DNA of 64,000 nucleotides, taken from assembly GCF_011068285.1 (NCBI RefSeq), contig NZ_CP049616.1, positions 3,492,001 through 3,556,000 of the forward strand, given 5' to 3'. Of this stretch, positions 7,762 to 16,574 are shown one piece after another. Positions within the stretch are counted from its first letter, which is position 1. The number at the start of each line of letters is the position of its first letter. Under the pieces are notes generated by a model. It searched no databases. It was not told the origin of the DNA and worked only from the letters and a program-made list of their open reading frames with translations. Both the position numbers and the translations under genes were made by a program. This DNA is from Flagellimonas oceani. GTDB taxonomy: Bacteria; Bacteroidota; Bacteroidia; Flavobacteriales; Flavobacteriaceae.

Positions 7762-9833
7762 TGAATTTTATACAAAAAGGACTGCCCTTACTTTTTATCA
7801 TTTGTTCCATACCACAATTATTGGCACAGGACACCCAAAAAGATTCCATCACCCGTTTGGACGAGGTGGTACTGACCCAGGATGCCATTCCCAAAAAGGC
7901 CACGGGCATCACGGCCTCATCAAAAATAGCGGGACAGACCTTTGAGCGTTTCAATCCTACGGACATCCCATCAGCCATCAACCAGATTTCCGGAGTTTAC
8001 ATTCTATCCGGGACCATCAACACCAACAGGATTACTATTCGGGGCATTGGGGCAAGAACGCCCTACGGCACCAACAAATTACGGATGTACTTTAACGGTA
8101 TCCCCGTTACCAATGGCACTGGTTCTTCGACCATCGAGGCTTACGATTTTGAGAATTTGGGTGCGGTAGAAGTCATAAAAGGGCCCAAAGGCACGGCTTT
8201 CGGGGCGAATCTAGGCGGTGCGATCTTATTGGACACCAAGGCATCGGTCGAAGACAGAACGCAGCTTATCAATTCGTTCACGATCGGCTCGTTCAATATG
8301 CTGAAGGACAACCTGACATTCTCCCATTCGGAAGATGGCCTTGATATTTCCCTTAGCTACAACCACTTGGAAACCGATGGCTACCGACAGAACAGCCAGT
8401 TCCAGCGTGATGGCCTGCTGCTGAACACAAAGTTCCGAACAGGCCAAAAAAGTAGCATGGCACTTTTAGTGAACTATATCGACTACACGGCACATATCCC
8501 AAGTTCCATCAACCAAACCGATTTTGAGGAAGATCCTACAAGGGCGCCATCAAACTGGTTGGAGTCCCAGGGATACGAAGCAAACAAATATATTTTGACA
8601 GGTCTGTCACACACATATCAATTTTCGGAACAACTGCAGAACACTACCAGCATTTTCTACACCTATCTGGACCACTACGAACCGAGGCCTTTTAATATTC
8701 TGGATGAATTTACCAACGGATTTGGCCTACGAAGTCGATTCACAGGTAATTGGGGCAAAGCGGATTTCAGTTTTGGAGGCGAATTCTATAATGATGAATA
8801 CCACTGGGGCACTTTTGAAAACCTTTATGAAGAAAATGACGGCAACGGCAGCTTGCAAGGCACTCAACTGAGCGAAAACATCGAGTTTAGAAGGCAATTC
8901 AATCTTTTTGGGACGCTTACCTACCCCATCACAACCAAGTTTTCCGCCCAATTGGGCCTCAATTTGAACAAGACGAATTACGATTTCAGGGATTTGTTCA
9001 ATCAAGGAGCGGAAAACGCTTCCGCAGAGCGTGATTTTGATGCAATAGTGTTGCCAAACCTTGGACTGAGCTATCAATTGAAAAACGGAAACATCTATGC
9101 CAACGTAGGCAGGGGTTTTTCCAATCCCAGTTTGGAAGAAACACTTACCCCGGGAGGTGTCATCAACCCGGACATAGCACAGGAAACGGGAACCAACTAC
9201 GAATTGGGGACCGAATGGATGCTGTTCAACAAAAAATTGTCCGCCAATATGGTCCTGTACCGTATGGATGTAAAAAACCTTCTGGTTGCCCAACGTGTCG
9301 GTGAGGACCAATATGTTGGCAGAAATGCGGGGGAAACCCGCCATCAAGGTTTGGAACTGGACTTGCAGTATCGAGGTAGATTGTCTCGATCCCTCAGCTT
9401 TTCCCCCTATCTCAGCTATACCTTGAACGACCATAGTTTTGTGGACTTTGTGGACAATGACAACGATTATTCGGGCAATCCGCTCACCGGTGTCCCTAAA
9501 AACAGATTGAGCTCTGGAATAGATTTTAGGCATGCCAATGGCCTACGATTAAATTTGACCCATCAGTTTGTGGACGAGATTCCATTAACCGACGCCAATT
9601 CCTTAAACAGCGATGCCTTTAATGTGTTCCATGCCAAGTTGGGTTTCCGCACTTCACTTTCGCAGAATATCAGTTTGGGACTGAACGCGGGGGTCAACAA
9701 TATTTTTGATGCCAATTATGCACAATCTGTTTTGATCAATGCCGTAGGTTTTGGCGGAGCCCAACCACGGTTTTATTATCCGGGCAATGACCGCAATTAT
9801 TTTGGCGGGGTGCAATTGAATTATGTTTTTTAG
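7761..9833 (+). CDS. TonB-dependent outer-membrane receptor
   Basis: A 690-aa receptor with a Sec signal (cleavage near LLAQ, residue 22), a possible TonB box (RLDEVVLTQD, about 32-41), a plug domain with the usual ISGVYI, RGIGAR and EVIKGPKGTAFG blocks (about 60-160), and a long beta-barrel ending in an aromatic residue (LNYVF). There is no N-terminal carboxypeptidase-like domain, which sets it apart from the SusC/Oar receptors and brings it closer to FecA/BtuB-type metal-chelate receptors. It would import a large chelate or cofactor across the outer membrane with energy from TonB-ExbBD. It is translationally coupled to the isochorismatase-like gene. The ligand is unknown. Confidence 0.92.
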   Translation: MNFIQKGLPLLFIICSIPQLLAQDTQKDSITRLDEVVLTQDAIPKKATGITASSKIAGQTFERFNPTDIPSAINQISGVYILSGTINTNRITIRGIGARTPYGTNKLRMYFNGIPVTNGTGSSTIEAYDFENLGAVEVIKGPKGTAFGANLGGAILLDTKASVEDRTQLINSFTIGSFNMLKDNLTFSHSEDGLDISLSYNHLETDGYRQNSQFQRDGLLLNTKFRTGQKSSMALLVNYIDYTAHIPSSINQTDFEEDPTRAPSNWLESQGYEANKYILTGLSHTYQFSEQLQNTTSIFYTYLDHYEPRPFNILDEFTNGFGLRSRFTGNWGKADFSFGGEFYNDEYHWGTFENLYEENDGNGSLQGTQLSENIEFRRQFNLFGTLTYPITTKFSAQLGLNLNKTNYDFRDLFNQGAENASAERDFDAIVLPNLGLSYQLKNGNIYANVGRGFSNPSLEETLTPGGVINPDIAQETGTNYELGTEWMLFNKKLSANMVLYRMDVKNLLVAQRVGEDQYVGRNAGETRHQGLELDLQYRGRLSRSLSFSPYLSYTLNDHSFVDFVDNDNDYSGNPLTGVPKNRLSSGIDFRHANGLRLNLTHQFVDEIPLTDANSLNSDAFNVFHAKLGFRTSLSQNISLGLNAGVNNIFDANYAQSVLINAVGFGGAQPRFYYPGNDRNYFGGVQLNYVF

Positions 9834-9882
9834 TTATATGCTAGATGCAGAATAGACTATCTTTAAATTAAACATACTGACC

Positions 9883-10230
9883 GTGGGGAAAATAGAAGAA
9901 TACATTTCAAAATTTCCGAAAGAGGTGCAACTGCATCTTCAAGAAATTAGAACCATCATTAAGAAAACAGCTCCGATGGCCACGGAACAAATGGCCTATG
10001 GAATGCCCGGTTACAAAACCAATGGAAAGCCGCTTGTCTACTTTGCAGCGTACAAAAGTCATATCGGTTTTTATGCGACTCCGTCTGGACATGAAACGTT
10101 TCAAAAAGAGCTTTCAAAATACAAACAAGGAAAGGGTTCTGTGCAGTTTCCTTTGAACCAACCCATCCCTTTTGAACTCATCGAACAAATTGTTAGGTTT
10201 AGAGTTGAGGAGAATGCTAACCTAAACTAA
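9883..10230 (+). CDS. DUF1801 (YdhG-like) small protein
   Basis: The 115-aa product shows the DUF1801 pattern: EYISKFPKEVQLHLQEIRTII, then EQMAYGMPGY (about 37-46), YFAAYKSHIGFY (58-69) and a C-terminal RFRVEEN. The family has a frataxin-like fold (Bacillus YdhG has been called an iron chaperone), but its function is not settled. The start is GTG at 9883. No upstream ATG fits. The next gene begins 6 bp downstream, so the two form a small operon. It is probably cytoplasmic, as no signal peptide or membrane segment is seen. Confidence 0.85.
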   Translation: MGKIEEYISKFPKEVQLHLQEIRTIIKKTAPMATEQMAYGMPGYKTNGKPLVYFAAYKSHIGFYATPSGHETFQKELSKYKQGKGSVQFPLNQPIPFELIEQIVRFRVEENANLN

Positions 10231-10236
10231 AATTTA

Positions 10237-10722
10237 ATGACCCCAAGAATACAAACCCTACCCACAACCTTGTTGGTCGGCAAAAAATCAATCACCTCCT
10301 TCGCAGACAACAATACGTTTGAGCTATGGCACAGCTTTTCACCAAGAAAAAAGGAAATCAAGCATTCCATCAATGATAATCTCTATTCCGTTGAGATTTA
10401 TCCCAGCACTTCCTTTTTTCAAAATTTCAACCCCACCCAAGTATTTGAAAAATGGGCGGCCATTGCCGTTTCCCAAGTGGAAGAAATACCCGAGGAAATG
10501 CAAAGCTTGACCCTTCCCGAAGGATTGTACGCCGTGTTCTCCTACAAAGGAAAACCGAGTGAGGCTATGGAAACCTTCAAATATATCTATTCCGAATGGC
10601 TCCCCAATTCGGGATATGCAATGGATCACAGACCCTATTTTGCATTGATGGGGGCTAAATATAAAGGAGAACACCCCGAATCCGAGGAGGAGTTTTGGGT
10701 TCCCATCAATGCTGAACAGTAG
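10237..10722 (+). CDS. GyrI-like small-molecule-binding domain protein
   Basis: The 161-aa protein looks like a stand-alone AraC effector-binding/GyrI-like domain: an N-terminal strand with KKSITSF, a W-x-x-F helix (LWHSFSPRKKEI), YSVEIYP, a central EGLYAVFSYKG strand (about 103-113), a YSEWLPNSGY helix and a terminal EEFWVPI strand. Such domains (SOUL/GyrI fold) bind hydrophobic small molecules or, in E. coli SbmC, protect DNA gyrase. There is no HTH here, so it is not itself a regulator. It follows the DUF1801 gene by 6 bp, and the two are probably co-transcribed. The exact role is unknown. Confidence 0.82.
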   Translation: MTPRIQTLPTTLLVGKKSITSFADNNTFELWHSFSPRKKEIKHSINDNLYSVEIYPSTSFFQNFNPTQVFEKWAAIAVSQVEEIPEEMQSLTLPEGLYAVFSYKGKPSEAMETFKYIYSEWLPNSGYAMDHRPYFALMGAKYKGEHPESEEEFWVPINAEQ

Positions 10723-10768
10723 GTAATCTTTAGTGCTAGAATCACATTACTTTGAAATATCATTTTTT

Positions 10769-10788
10769 ATTTAGACATTTATCTAAAT
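10769..10788 (+). promoter_or_regulatory. Probable SdpR operator palindrome
   Basis: Perfect 7-bp arms ATTTAGA (10769-10775) and TCTAAAT (10782-10788) flank a 6-bp spacer, 16 bp before the ATG of the ArsR-family gene. This size and symmetry suit a dimeric winged-helix repressor, and SdpR is known to be autoregulatory. The assignment to this regulator is inference from position. Confidence 0.6.
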
Positions 10789-10803
10789 AACTAAACAACA
10801 AGC

Positions 10804-11058
10804 ATGAATTCGTTGTTCAAAGCCCTTAATGATGAAACGCGCCGACAGATTGTGGAACTGCTCAAGGAAAAAGATATGAATGCGGGAGAAATTGCCGAAC
10901 GGTTCCATATTTCCAAGCCAAGTATTTCGCATCACCTGGATATTTTAAAACAGGCAGACCTCGTCACCAGCGAAAAAAAGGGACAGTTTGTGGAATATTC
11001 CCTGAACACCACCATTTTAGAAGATTTGCTCAACTGGATACTAACCCTTAAAAAATAA
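10804..11058 (+). CDS. sdpR: ArsR/SdpR-family transcriptional repressor
   Basis: The 84-aa winged-helix protein begins MNSLFKALNDETRRQIVELL, the hallmark start of SdpR-like ArsR regulators. The HTH lies at about residues 27-50 (AGEIAERFHISKPSISHHLDIL) and the wing follows (EKKGQFVEYSL). The usual metal-binding ELCVC box of arsenic/zinc sensors is absent, as in SdpR. In Bacillus, SdpR represses the sdpRI operon and is held at the membrane by SdpI when toxin is present. Here the next gene, 3 bp downstream, is sdpI-like, so the pair is the same operon unit. A 20-bp palindrome just upstream is the likely autoregulatory site. Confidence 0.88.
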   Translation: MNSLFKALNDETRRQIVELLKEKDMNAGEIAERFHISKPSISHHLDILKQADLVTSEKKGQFVEYSLNTTILEDLLNWILTLKK

Positions 11059-11061
11059 ATT

Positions 11062-11703
11062 ATGAACCTTAAAAAAGAATTGCCGCTCATCGGGATTGTA
11101 TTGCTGCCCTTTCTCTATTTGGCCTACGTTTGGAACCAATTGCCCACCGAAGTTCCCTTGCACTGGAATATCAAGGGGGAAGTGGACCGTTACGGGGACA
11201 AATCGGAGCTTATCCTTATCCCCATTTTAACTTCCTTGTTGATTTATGTGATTTTCTTGGCGGTGCCCCATATCGATCCAAAAAAACAGATTCAAAAAAT
11301 GGGCAAGAAATACGATACCTTAAAATGGATTATTACCACTTTTATGTCCGTTTTGGCCTTGTTCATCATTTATACGGCAAAAAATCAATCCGTTGCCAAC
11401 CCCAATTACATTTTGTTGCTATGCGGAGTCCTTTTCATCATATTTGGCAACTATTTCAAAACAATCAAAGCCAATTATTTCATTGGTATCCGAACGCCTT
11501 GGACTTTGGAAAACGAAGTTGTTTGGAAAGAAACCCACAAATTGGGAGGCAAAATCTGGTTCGCTGGCGGTTTGCTTATCATTCTATCCAGCCTAATTTT
11601 TAATGAACAGACCAATTTTATCATTTTTATGACCTTAGTCGCAATAATGGTATTGGTTCCTGTCGTCTATTCTTATCTGTTGTTTAAAAAGAAAAAAGTC
11701 TAG
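11062..11703 (+). CDS. sdpI: SdpI-family (DUF1648) membrane protein
   Basis: The 213-aa protein has about six membrane helices. The N-terminal DUF1648 part is visible as LPTEVPLHWNIKGEVDRYGDK (about 29-49), and the SdpI part as NYFKTIKANYFIGIRTPWTL (130-150) plus the WKETHKLGGKIW stretch (153-164). Bacillus SdpI gives immunity to the SdpC peptide toxin and also senses it, taking SdpR out of action. No sdpABC toxin genes are nearby, so here the pair may guard against foreign peptides or another envelope stress. The gene is 3 bp after sdpR and clearly co-transcribed. The membrane topology is read by eye. Confidence 0.88.
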   Translation: MNLKKELPLIGIVLLPFLYLAYVWNQLPTEVPLHWNIKGEVDRYGDKSELILIPILTSLLIYVIFLAVPHIDPKKQIQKMGKKYDTLKWIITTFMSVLALFIIYTAKNQSVANPNYILLLCGVLFIIFGNYFKTIKANYFIGIRTPWTLENEVVWKETHKLGGKIWFAGGLLIILSSLIFNEQTNFIIFMTLVAIMVLVPVVYSYLLFKKKKV

Positions 11704-11771
11704 TTCGTCAAAAAAAGCTTTGAATGAGTTGGTGAGTAATCCGTATCTTAGTTATTCATATTTCAAGATAT

Positions 11772-12287
11772 ATGCTAAGTAAGTGGGTTCCTTTTGCTTT
11801 TTTACTATTGATTTTTTCATGTACTGAAAAAACCAAGAAAGGGGTGAGTTCTATCGATCCCGTAAATTGGAACAACAGGGTGGCCGCTATTTCCCCAACA
11901 GATTCCTTGATGACCGGTACCTCCTATCTCTCCGTATATTCCGAGATTTATAGCGAAACGGAACACCGTACACACAACCTTACCAGTACCATAAGTATGC
12001 GCAATACCAACCTGAAGGATACCATTTACATCACTAAAGCGGAATATTTTGATACCAAGGGCAATCCCATAAGAACCTATTTTGATGAACCCATCTACAT
12101 CAGACCTATGGAAACCGTGGAAATTGTGATCGATGAGAAAGACCGATCGGGCGGAACGGGTGCCAACTTTCTTTTTGATTGGTCCATAAAACCAGATTCC
12201 CACGAACCCTATTTTGAAGGGGTGATGATTTCCACTTCGGGATCGCAAGGCCTATCCTTTACCACCGAAGGCAAACGAGTGGAATGA
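11772..12287 (+). CDS. DUF3124 lipoprotein
   Basis: A lipoprotein signal (LLLIFSC, Cys17) precedes a domain of about 130 residues. It matches DUF3124 in its blocks YLSVYSEIYS, LTSTISMRNTNL.DTIYITKAEYFDTKG and PMETVEIVIDE, with a C-terminal GVMISTSGSQGLSFTTEGK. The family is widespread in marine bacteria and cyanobacteria and has no known function. The all-beta pattern suggests an immunoglobulin-like or copper-chaperone-like sandwich. It stands alone, 68 bp after sdpI and 107 bp before fhs. It is probably anchored in a membrane facing the periplasm. Confidence 0.85.
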   Translation: MLSKWVPFAFLLLIFSCTEKTKKGVSSIDPVNWNNRVAAISPTDSLMTGTSYLSVYSEIYSETEHRTHNLTSTISMRNTNLKDTIYITKAEYFDTKGNPIRTYFDEPIYIRPMETVEIVIDEKDRSGGTGANFLFDWSIKPDSHEPYFEGVMISTSGSQGLSFTTEGKRVE

Positions 12288-12394
12288 CATTGTCGGTCTT
12301 GCAATTGTCATAGTTTTAATCGCCCGATTATAGTATCTTGTATATCACTTTTAGGAAAAAATGATGCTTTCCCGTAAGCATAAAAAACAACACT

Positions 12395-14062
12395 ATGACC
12401 GATTTACAAATCGCCAAAGATGTTTCTTTACAGCACATCGCCACCATTGCAGAAAAATTTGGAATCGACCCCGAACACATAGAAATGTTCGGAAAATACA
12501 AGGCCAAACTTCCCTTAAAAGCCATAGACCGAGAAAAAGCCAAGGAAAGTAATCTTGTTCTGGTATCGGCAATCTCACCTACGCCCGCAGGAGAAGGAAA
12601 AACCACAATGTCCATAGGACTTTCCGAAGGACTCAACCGATTGGGCAAAAAATCAACGGTGGTTTTGCGGGAACCTTCCTTAGGCCCTGTCTTTGGAATA
12701 AAAGGGGGCGCCACCGGAGGCGGATACTCCCAAGTGATGCCCATGGAGGACATCAACCTGCATTTTACAGGGGATTTTGCCGCCATTGAAAAAGCGCACA
12801 ACCTATTATCGGCCATTATCGACAACAATATCCAGAGCAAGACCAATTCGTTGCTTTTAGACCCAAGAACCATAGGTTGGAAACGTGTTATGGATATGAA
12901 CGACCGCTCTCTGCGCCACATCATCGTGGGACTTGGCGGGACAACTTCGGGTGTGCCAAGGGAAACCGGTTTTGATATTACGGCAGCTTCAGAGATTATG
13001 GCCATCCTCTGCTTGGCGGAAAGTCTGAGCGACCTAAAAAAACGGTTGGGAAACATTTTTGTGGGGTATACTTTCGACAAAAAACCGATTTACGCCAAAG
13101 ATTTGAAAGCCGAAAGCGCTATGGCCGCTTTATTAAAAGATGCCATAAAACCCAATTTAGTTCAGACGATTGAGGGCAATCCCGCGATTATTCACGGTGG
13201 GCCTTTTGCCAATATTGCACAAGGAACCAATTCGGTAATCGCTACTTTAATGGGAATGACGCATTCGGACTACACGGTTACCGAAGCGGGATTTGGTTTT
13301 GACCTCGGAGCTGAGAAATTTTTCGACATCAAATGTCAAAGTGCCAACTTGAAGCCAAAGGCCGTTGTGCTCACAACAACCATCCGCGCGTTAAAATATC
13401 ACGGAGGTGCAGATTTAAAATCCTTGACAAAGCCCAACGTGGAAGCGTTGAAAAAAGGCCTTCCCAATTTGGAAAAGCATTTGGAAAACATTGCCAAATT
13501 CAAGGTTGTTCCGGTAATTGCCATCAACAAGTTCGTATCGGACACGGAGGAAGAAATTGCCGTCATCAAAGCATTGGCGGTGTCCAAAGGTGTTCGTGTA
13601 GCCGTTGCCAATGTATGGGCCAAAGGTGGAGAGGGAGCGGAAGACTTGGCCAAGGCTGTCATTGATATCGTGGAATCTAAAGCTTCAGAATTCAAGCCAC
13701 TTTATGATTGGAAATCCAGCGTAAAAGATAAAATCGCCAAAATCGCCACCGAAATATATGGTGCGGAACACGTGGACTATACTGCCAAAGCTAAAGCCGA
13801 TTTGAGAAAAATCACCGACCTTGGTTTGGATGATTTCCCCGTGTGCATAGCAAAAACACAAAAATCGTTATCGGACAACCCAAAATTATTGGGCAGACCC
13901 AAGGATTTCATCATCACGGTGCGAGAGATTGAAATTGCAGCGGGAGCAGGGTTTTTGATTCCGATTACGGGGGACATAATGCGTATGCCCGGATTGCCGG
14001 CACATCCTTCATCCGAAGGAATCGACATCAATGATGATGGTGAAATTACAGGCTTGTTCTGA
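12395..14062 (+). CDS. fhs: Formate--tetrahydrofolate ligase
   Basis: ATP-dependent ligase that joins formate to tetrahydrofolate to give 10-formyl-THF, feeding purine and formyl-Met synthesis in the one-carbon pathway. At 555 aa it has the family's normal length. It shows the P-loop TPAGEGKTT (63-71), the GLGGTTSGVPRETGFDITAASE block, NLVQTIEGNPAIIHGGPFANIAQG, and the C-terminal TGDIMRMPGLPAHPSSEGID signature. The ATG before TDLQIAKDVSLQ is chosen. It is convergent with glyS, with only 3 bp between the stops. A small hairpin (arms ATGCTT/AAGCAT at 12364-12381) lies in the leader, with no clear meaning. Another folate gene (5-formyl-THF cyclo-ligase) lies 29 kb away. Confidence 0.97.
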   Translation: MTDLQIAKDVSLQHIATIAEKFGIDPEHIEMFGKYKAKLPLKAIDREKAKESNLVLVSAISPTPAGEGKTTMSIGLSEGLNRLGKKSTVVLREPSLGPVFGIKGGATGGGYSQVMPMEDINLHFTGDFAAIEKAHNLLSAIIDNNIQSKTNSLLLDPRTIGWKRVMDMNDRSLRHIIVGLGGTTSGVPRETGFDITAASEIMAILCLAESLSDLKKRLGNIFVGYTFDKKPIYAKDLKAESAMAALLKDAIKPNLVQTIEGNPAIIHGGPFANIAQGTNSVIATLMGMTHSDYTVTEAGFGFDLGAEKFFDIKCQSANLKPKAVVLTTTIRALKYHGGADLKSLTKPNVEALKKGLPNLEKHLENIAKFKVVPVIAINKFVSDTEEEIAVIKALAVSKGVRVAVANVWAKGGEGAEDLAKAVIDIVESKASEFKPLYDWKSSVKDKIAKIATEIYGAEHVDYTAKAKADLRKITDLGLDDFPVCIAKTQKSLSDNPKLLGRPKDFIITVREIEIAAGAGFLIPITGDIMRMPGLPAHPSSEGIDINDDGEITGLF

Positions 14063-14065
14063 TCC

Positions 14066-15607
14066 TTATATTTTCTGCAACCAATAGCGCATATCCACCT
14101 CTTTGGAGATGATTTCCTTCACCTCTGAAAGTTTTACACGTTTTTGGTCCATAGTGTCCCTATGGCGAATGGTCACCGTATCGTCTTCCAAAGTTTGATG
14201 GTCCACGGTTACACAGAACGGTGTTCCTGCCGCGTCTTGGCGACGGTAACGACGGCCTACGGCATCCTTCTCATCATACTCTACATTGAAATCCCATTTC
14301 AGTTCGTCCACCAATTTTTGAGCCACTTCCGGTAATCCGTCACGCTTCAACAAAGGTAAAACCGCCACTTTGTTCGGAGCCAACACGGCCGGAATCTTAA
14401 GTACGGTACGTGTGGAACCGTTTTCCAACTCTTCTTCCTGCAATGCATTGGAGAAAACGGCCAAGAACATACGATCCAATCCTATGGAAGTCTCCAATAC
14501 GTAAGGAGTGTAGCTTTTATTTTCTTCGTGGTCGAAATATTGCAATTTTTTACCGGAGTATTCCTCGTGTTTGCCCAAATCAAAATCGGTACGGGAATGG
14601 ATTCCTTCCAATTCTTTGAAACCGAAGGGAAACTTAAATTCGATATCCGCGGCAGCATCCGCGTAGTGGGCCAATTTTTCGTGGTCGTGGAAACGATAGT
14701 TGTCCGCACCCATTCCAAGGGAAAGATGCCATTTCATCCGTTTTTCCTTCCAGGCTTCGTACCATTCCATTTGGGTACCCGGTTTTATAAAGAATTGCAT
14801 CTCCATCTGTTCAAATTCTCGCATTCGGAATATAAACTGACGGGCAACAATCTCATTACGGAAGGCTTTTCCTGTTTGGGCAATTCCAAACGGAATCTTC
14901 ATCCTTCCTGTTTTTTGTACGTTCAAAAAGTTGACAAATATACCTTGTGCGGTTTCGGGACGAAGGTACAGATCCATGGCACTGTCGGCAGAAGCTCCGA
15001 GTTTGGTGCCGAACATCAGGTTGAACTGTTTTACATCGGTCCAGTTTTTAGACCCTGAAAGTGGGCAGGCAATCTCCAATTCCTCGATCAACGCCTTTAC
15101 ATCTGCCAAATCCTCTTTGGCAAGGGATTGTCCCATACGCTTTAGGATACTATCGGCTTTTTCCTGATAGTCCATAACACGTTGATTGGTCGCCAAGAAC
15201 TGCTCTTTATCAAAGCTATCGCCAAAACGTTTTTCGGCTTTGGCAACCTCCTTATCGATTTTGGCCTCAATTTTGGCCACATAATCTTCGATGAGAACGT
15301 CGGCCCGGTATCGTTTTTTGGAATCTTTGTTATCTATCAATGGATCGTTGAAGGCATCCACGTGGCCAGAGGCCTTCCAAGTGGTGGGGTGCATAAATAT
15401 AGCGGCATCGATGCCCACGATGTTCTCATTGAGCTGCACCATGGCCTTCCACCAATATTCGCGAATGTTTTTCTTTAGCTCGGCACCGTTTTGACCGTAG
15501 TCGTAAACTGCACTGAGTCCATCATAGATCTCACTGGATTGAAATACATAACCGTACTCCTTTGCGTGGGAGATAACCTTCTTAAAAATGTCTTCCTGAT
15601 TTGCCAT
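14066..15607 (-). CDS. glyS: Glycyl-tRNA synthetase, homodimeric class II
   Basis: A 513-aa alpha2-type GlyRS (the eukaryote/Bacteroidota/actinobacterial form, not the alpha2beta2 form). Class II features include the N-terminal EIYDGLSAVYDYGQNGAELKKN, motif 2 around FGIAQTGKAFRNEI with RPETAQGIFVNF before it, and motif 3 GLDRMFLAVF. The C-terminal anticodon-binding domain carries APNKVAVLPL and DEKDAVGRRYRRQDAAGTP. The start ATG (MANQEDIF) agrees with relatives. It charges tRNA-Gly in the cytoplasm. It is followed on the same strand by no close gene; the coiled-coil protein gene lies 36 bp upstream and may be co-transcribed. Confidence 0.97.
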   Translation of the reverse strand: MANQEDIFKKVISHAKEYGYVFQSSEIYDGLSAVYDYGQNGAELKKNIREYWWKAMVQLNENIVGIDAAIFMHPTTWKASGHVDAFNDPLIDNKDSKKRYRADVLIEDYVAKIEAKIDKEVAKAEKRFGDSFDKEQFLATNQRVMDYQEKADSILKRMGQSLAKEDLADVKALIEELEIACPLSGSKNWTDVKQFNLMFGTKLGASADSAMDLYLRPETAQGIFVNFLNVQKTGRMKIPFGIAQTGKAFRNEIVARQFIFRMREFEQMEMQFFIKPGTQMEWYEAWKEKRMKWHLSLGMGADNYRFHDHEKLAHYADAAADIEFKFPFGFKELEGIHSRTDFDLGKHEEYSGKKLQYFDHEENKSYTPYVLETSIGLDRMFLAVFSNALQEEELENGSTRTVLKIPAVLAPNKVAVLPLLKRDGLPEVAQKLVDELKWDFNVEYDEKDAVGRRYRRQDAAGTPFCVTVDHQTLEDDTVTIRHRDTMDQKRVKLSEVKEIISKEVDMRYWLQKI

Positions 15608-15643
15608 TGGGCAAAAATAGAATTTTACCCAAAAAGTAGTATG

Positions 15644-16540
15644 CTATTTCAGCTGAAATTCCGTCGAGGCCAACAATCTTTCGTCCTCGAACACATTTAG
15701 GGTATAAATTCCCTCGACCAAAGAGCCCTCTGGAACGGTGATGGCATCACAAATACTGATTTCCTTTCCGGTATAAACGATCTCTACCTTTTTGCTGTAT
15801 GTGTTGCCACTTACGGAAATGGTATTGGCGTTATCCTCGATAATGGCCATATTCGGGTCCAAAAACTGTAGGTAGAGCACCTTAATGTCCCCTCTGGAGC
15901 TGGCGTCGCTCAAAATGGTAACGCACCCTCTCAATTTTTCGATTACGGAAGCCTTGTTGGTTTTAATGGGCCTGCCCGCCCTTAATCGAAATCCGCTTCC
16001 CTCGGCATCTTGGAGTTTCAGGTAGCTTTTGATACGAAGCTCCCTAGTGAGCTCCTTGTTGGTCTCGCGAAGCAACGATTCCGTGCGCTGCATATTGCTG
16101 GCCTTGCCCCGGAGTTCTTCCAACTGCTTGATGGTTTCATCGTATTTGCTGGCCAACAAACTATTATTGTAGCGCAAAAAGTTGTTCTTTAGCTTAAGAC
16201 TGTCAAATCGCAATTCGAGTTTCCGAAGTTCCTTTCTGGTATCCTTCAGTTTGGTGATACTAAAATTCAACCTTCCCACGGAGTCCAATAGTTGCTGTAC
16301 CCGAAAACGTGAGGTTTGCAGTTCAATTTCGTTTACCTCGTTCAATCCGGACAGCCGATCCACCTCTGTTCGCATCAATGTCAAATCCTTTACCAAAAGT
16401 GACTTCTCCTCTTCCAAATAGATCATTTGGTTTTTGGACTGTGCATAGCTGTAATAAAAGGCGATAAGTATACCCACGATGACCGCTGCCATTGCGGCAA
16501 AGATAATTTTGTAGTTGAAATTATTATCTTGGGAGTTCAT
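15644..16540 (-). CDS. Membrane-anchored coiled-coil protein of flavobacteria
   Basis: The 298-aa protein has one N-terminal membrane helix (about 11-33, IIFAAMAAVIVGILIAFYYSY), a long heptad-rich coiled coil (about 38-170, rich in Leu, Glu, Lys and Arg), and a C-terminal beta-rich domain (about 175-298) containing ISVSGNTYSKKVEIVYTG and ending STEFQLK. The architecture is that of an inner-membrane protein with a periplasmic rod. Relatives in flavobacterial genomes are sometimes labelled chromosome-partitioning ParA, but there is no Walker motif here, so that label is not supported. It is 36 bp upstream of glyS and divergent from the ComF gene. The function is unknown. Confidence 0.7.
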   Translation of the reverse strand: MNSQDNNFNYKIIFAAMAAVIVGILIAFYYSYAQSKNQMIYLEEEKSLLVKDLTLMRTEVDRLSGLNEVNEIELQTSRFRVQQLLDSVGRLNFSITKLKDTRKELRKLELRFDSLKLKNNFLRYNNSLLASKYDETIKQLEELRGKASNMQRTESLLRETNKELTRELRIKSYLKLQDAEGSGFRLRAGRPIKTNKASVIEKLRGCVTILSDASSRGDIKVLYLQFLDPNMAIIEDNANTISVSGNTYSKKVEIVYTGKEISICDAITVPEGSLVEGIYTLNVFEDERLLASTEFQLK

Positions 16541-16574
16541 GGGGTTGACAGACTACGCTAAAATTGTATAAGAT

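Noticed and set aside
8727..9533. 268-codon minus-strand frame opposite the TonB receptor
   Set aside because: The receptor frame is certain, and the antisense product has no family features.
12364..12381. Small hairpin in the fhs leader considered as a folate riboswitch
   Set aside because: The six-base stem is far too small, and THF riboswitches are known from other phyla; no conserved core is seen.
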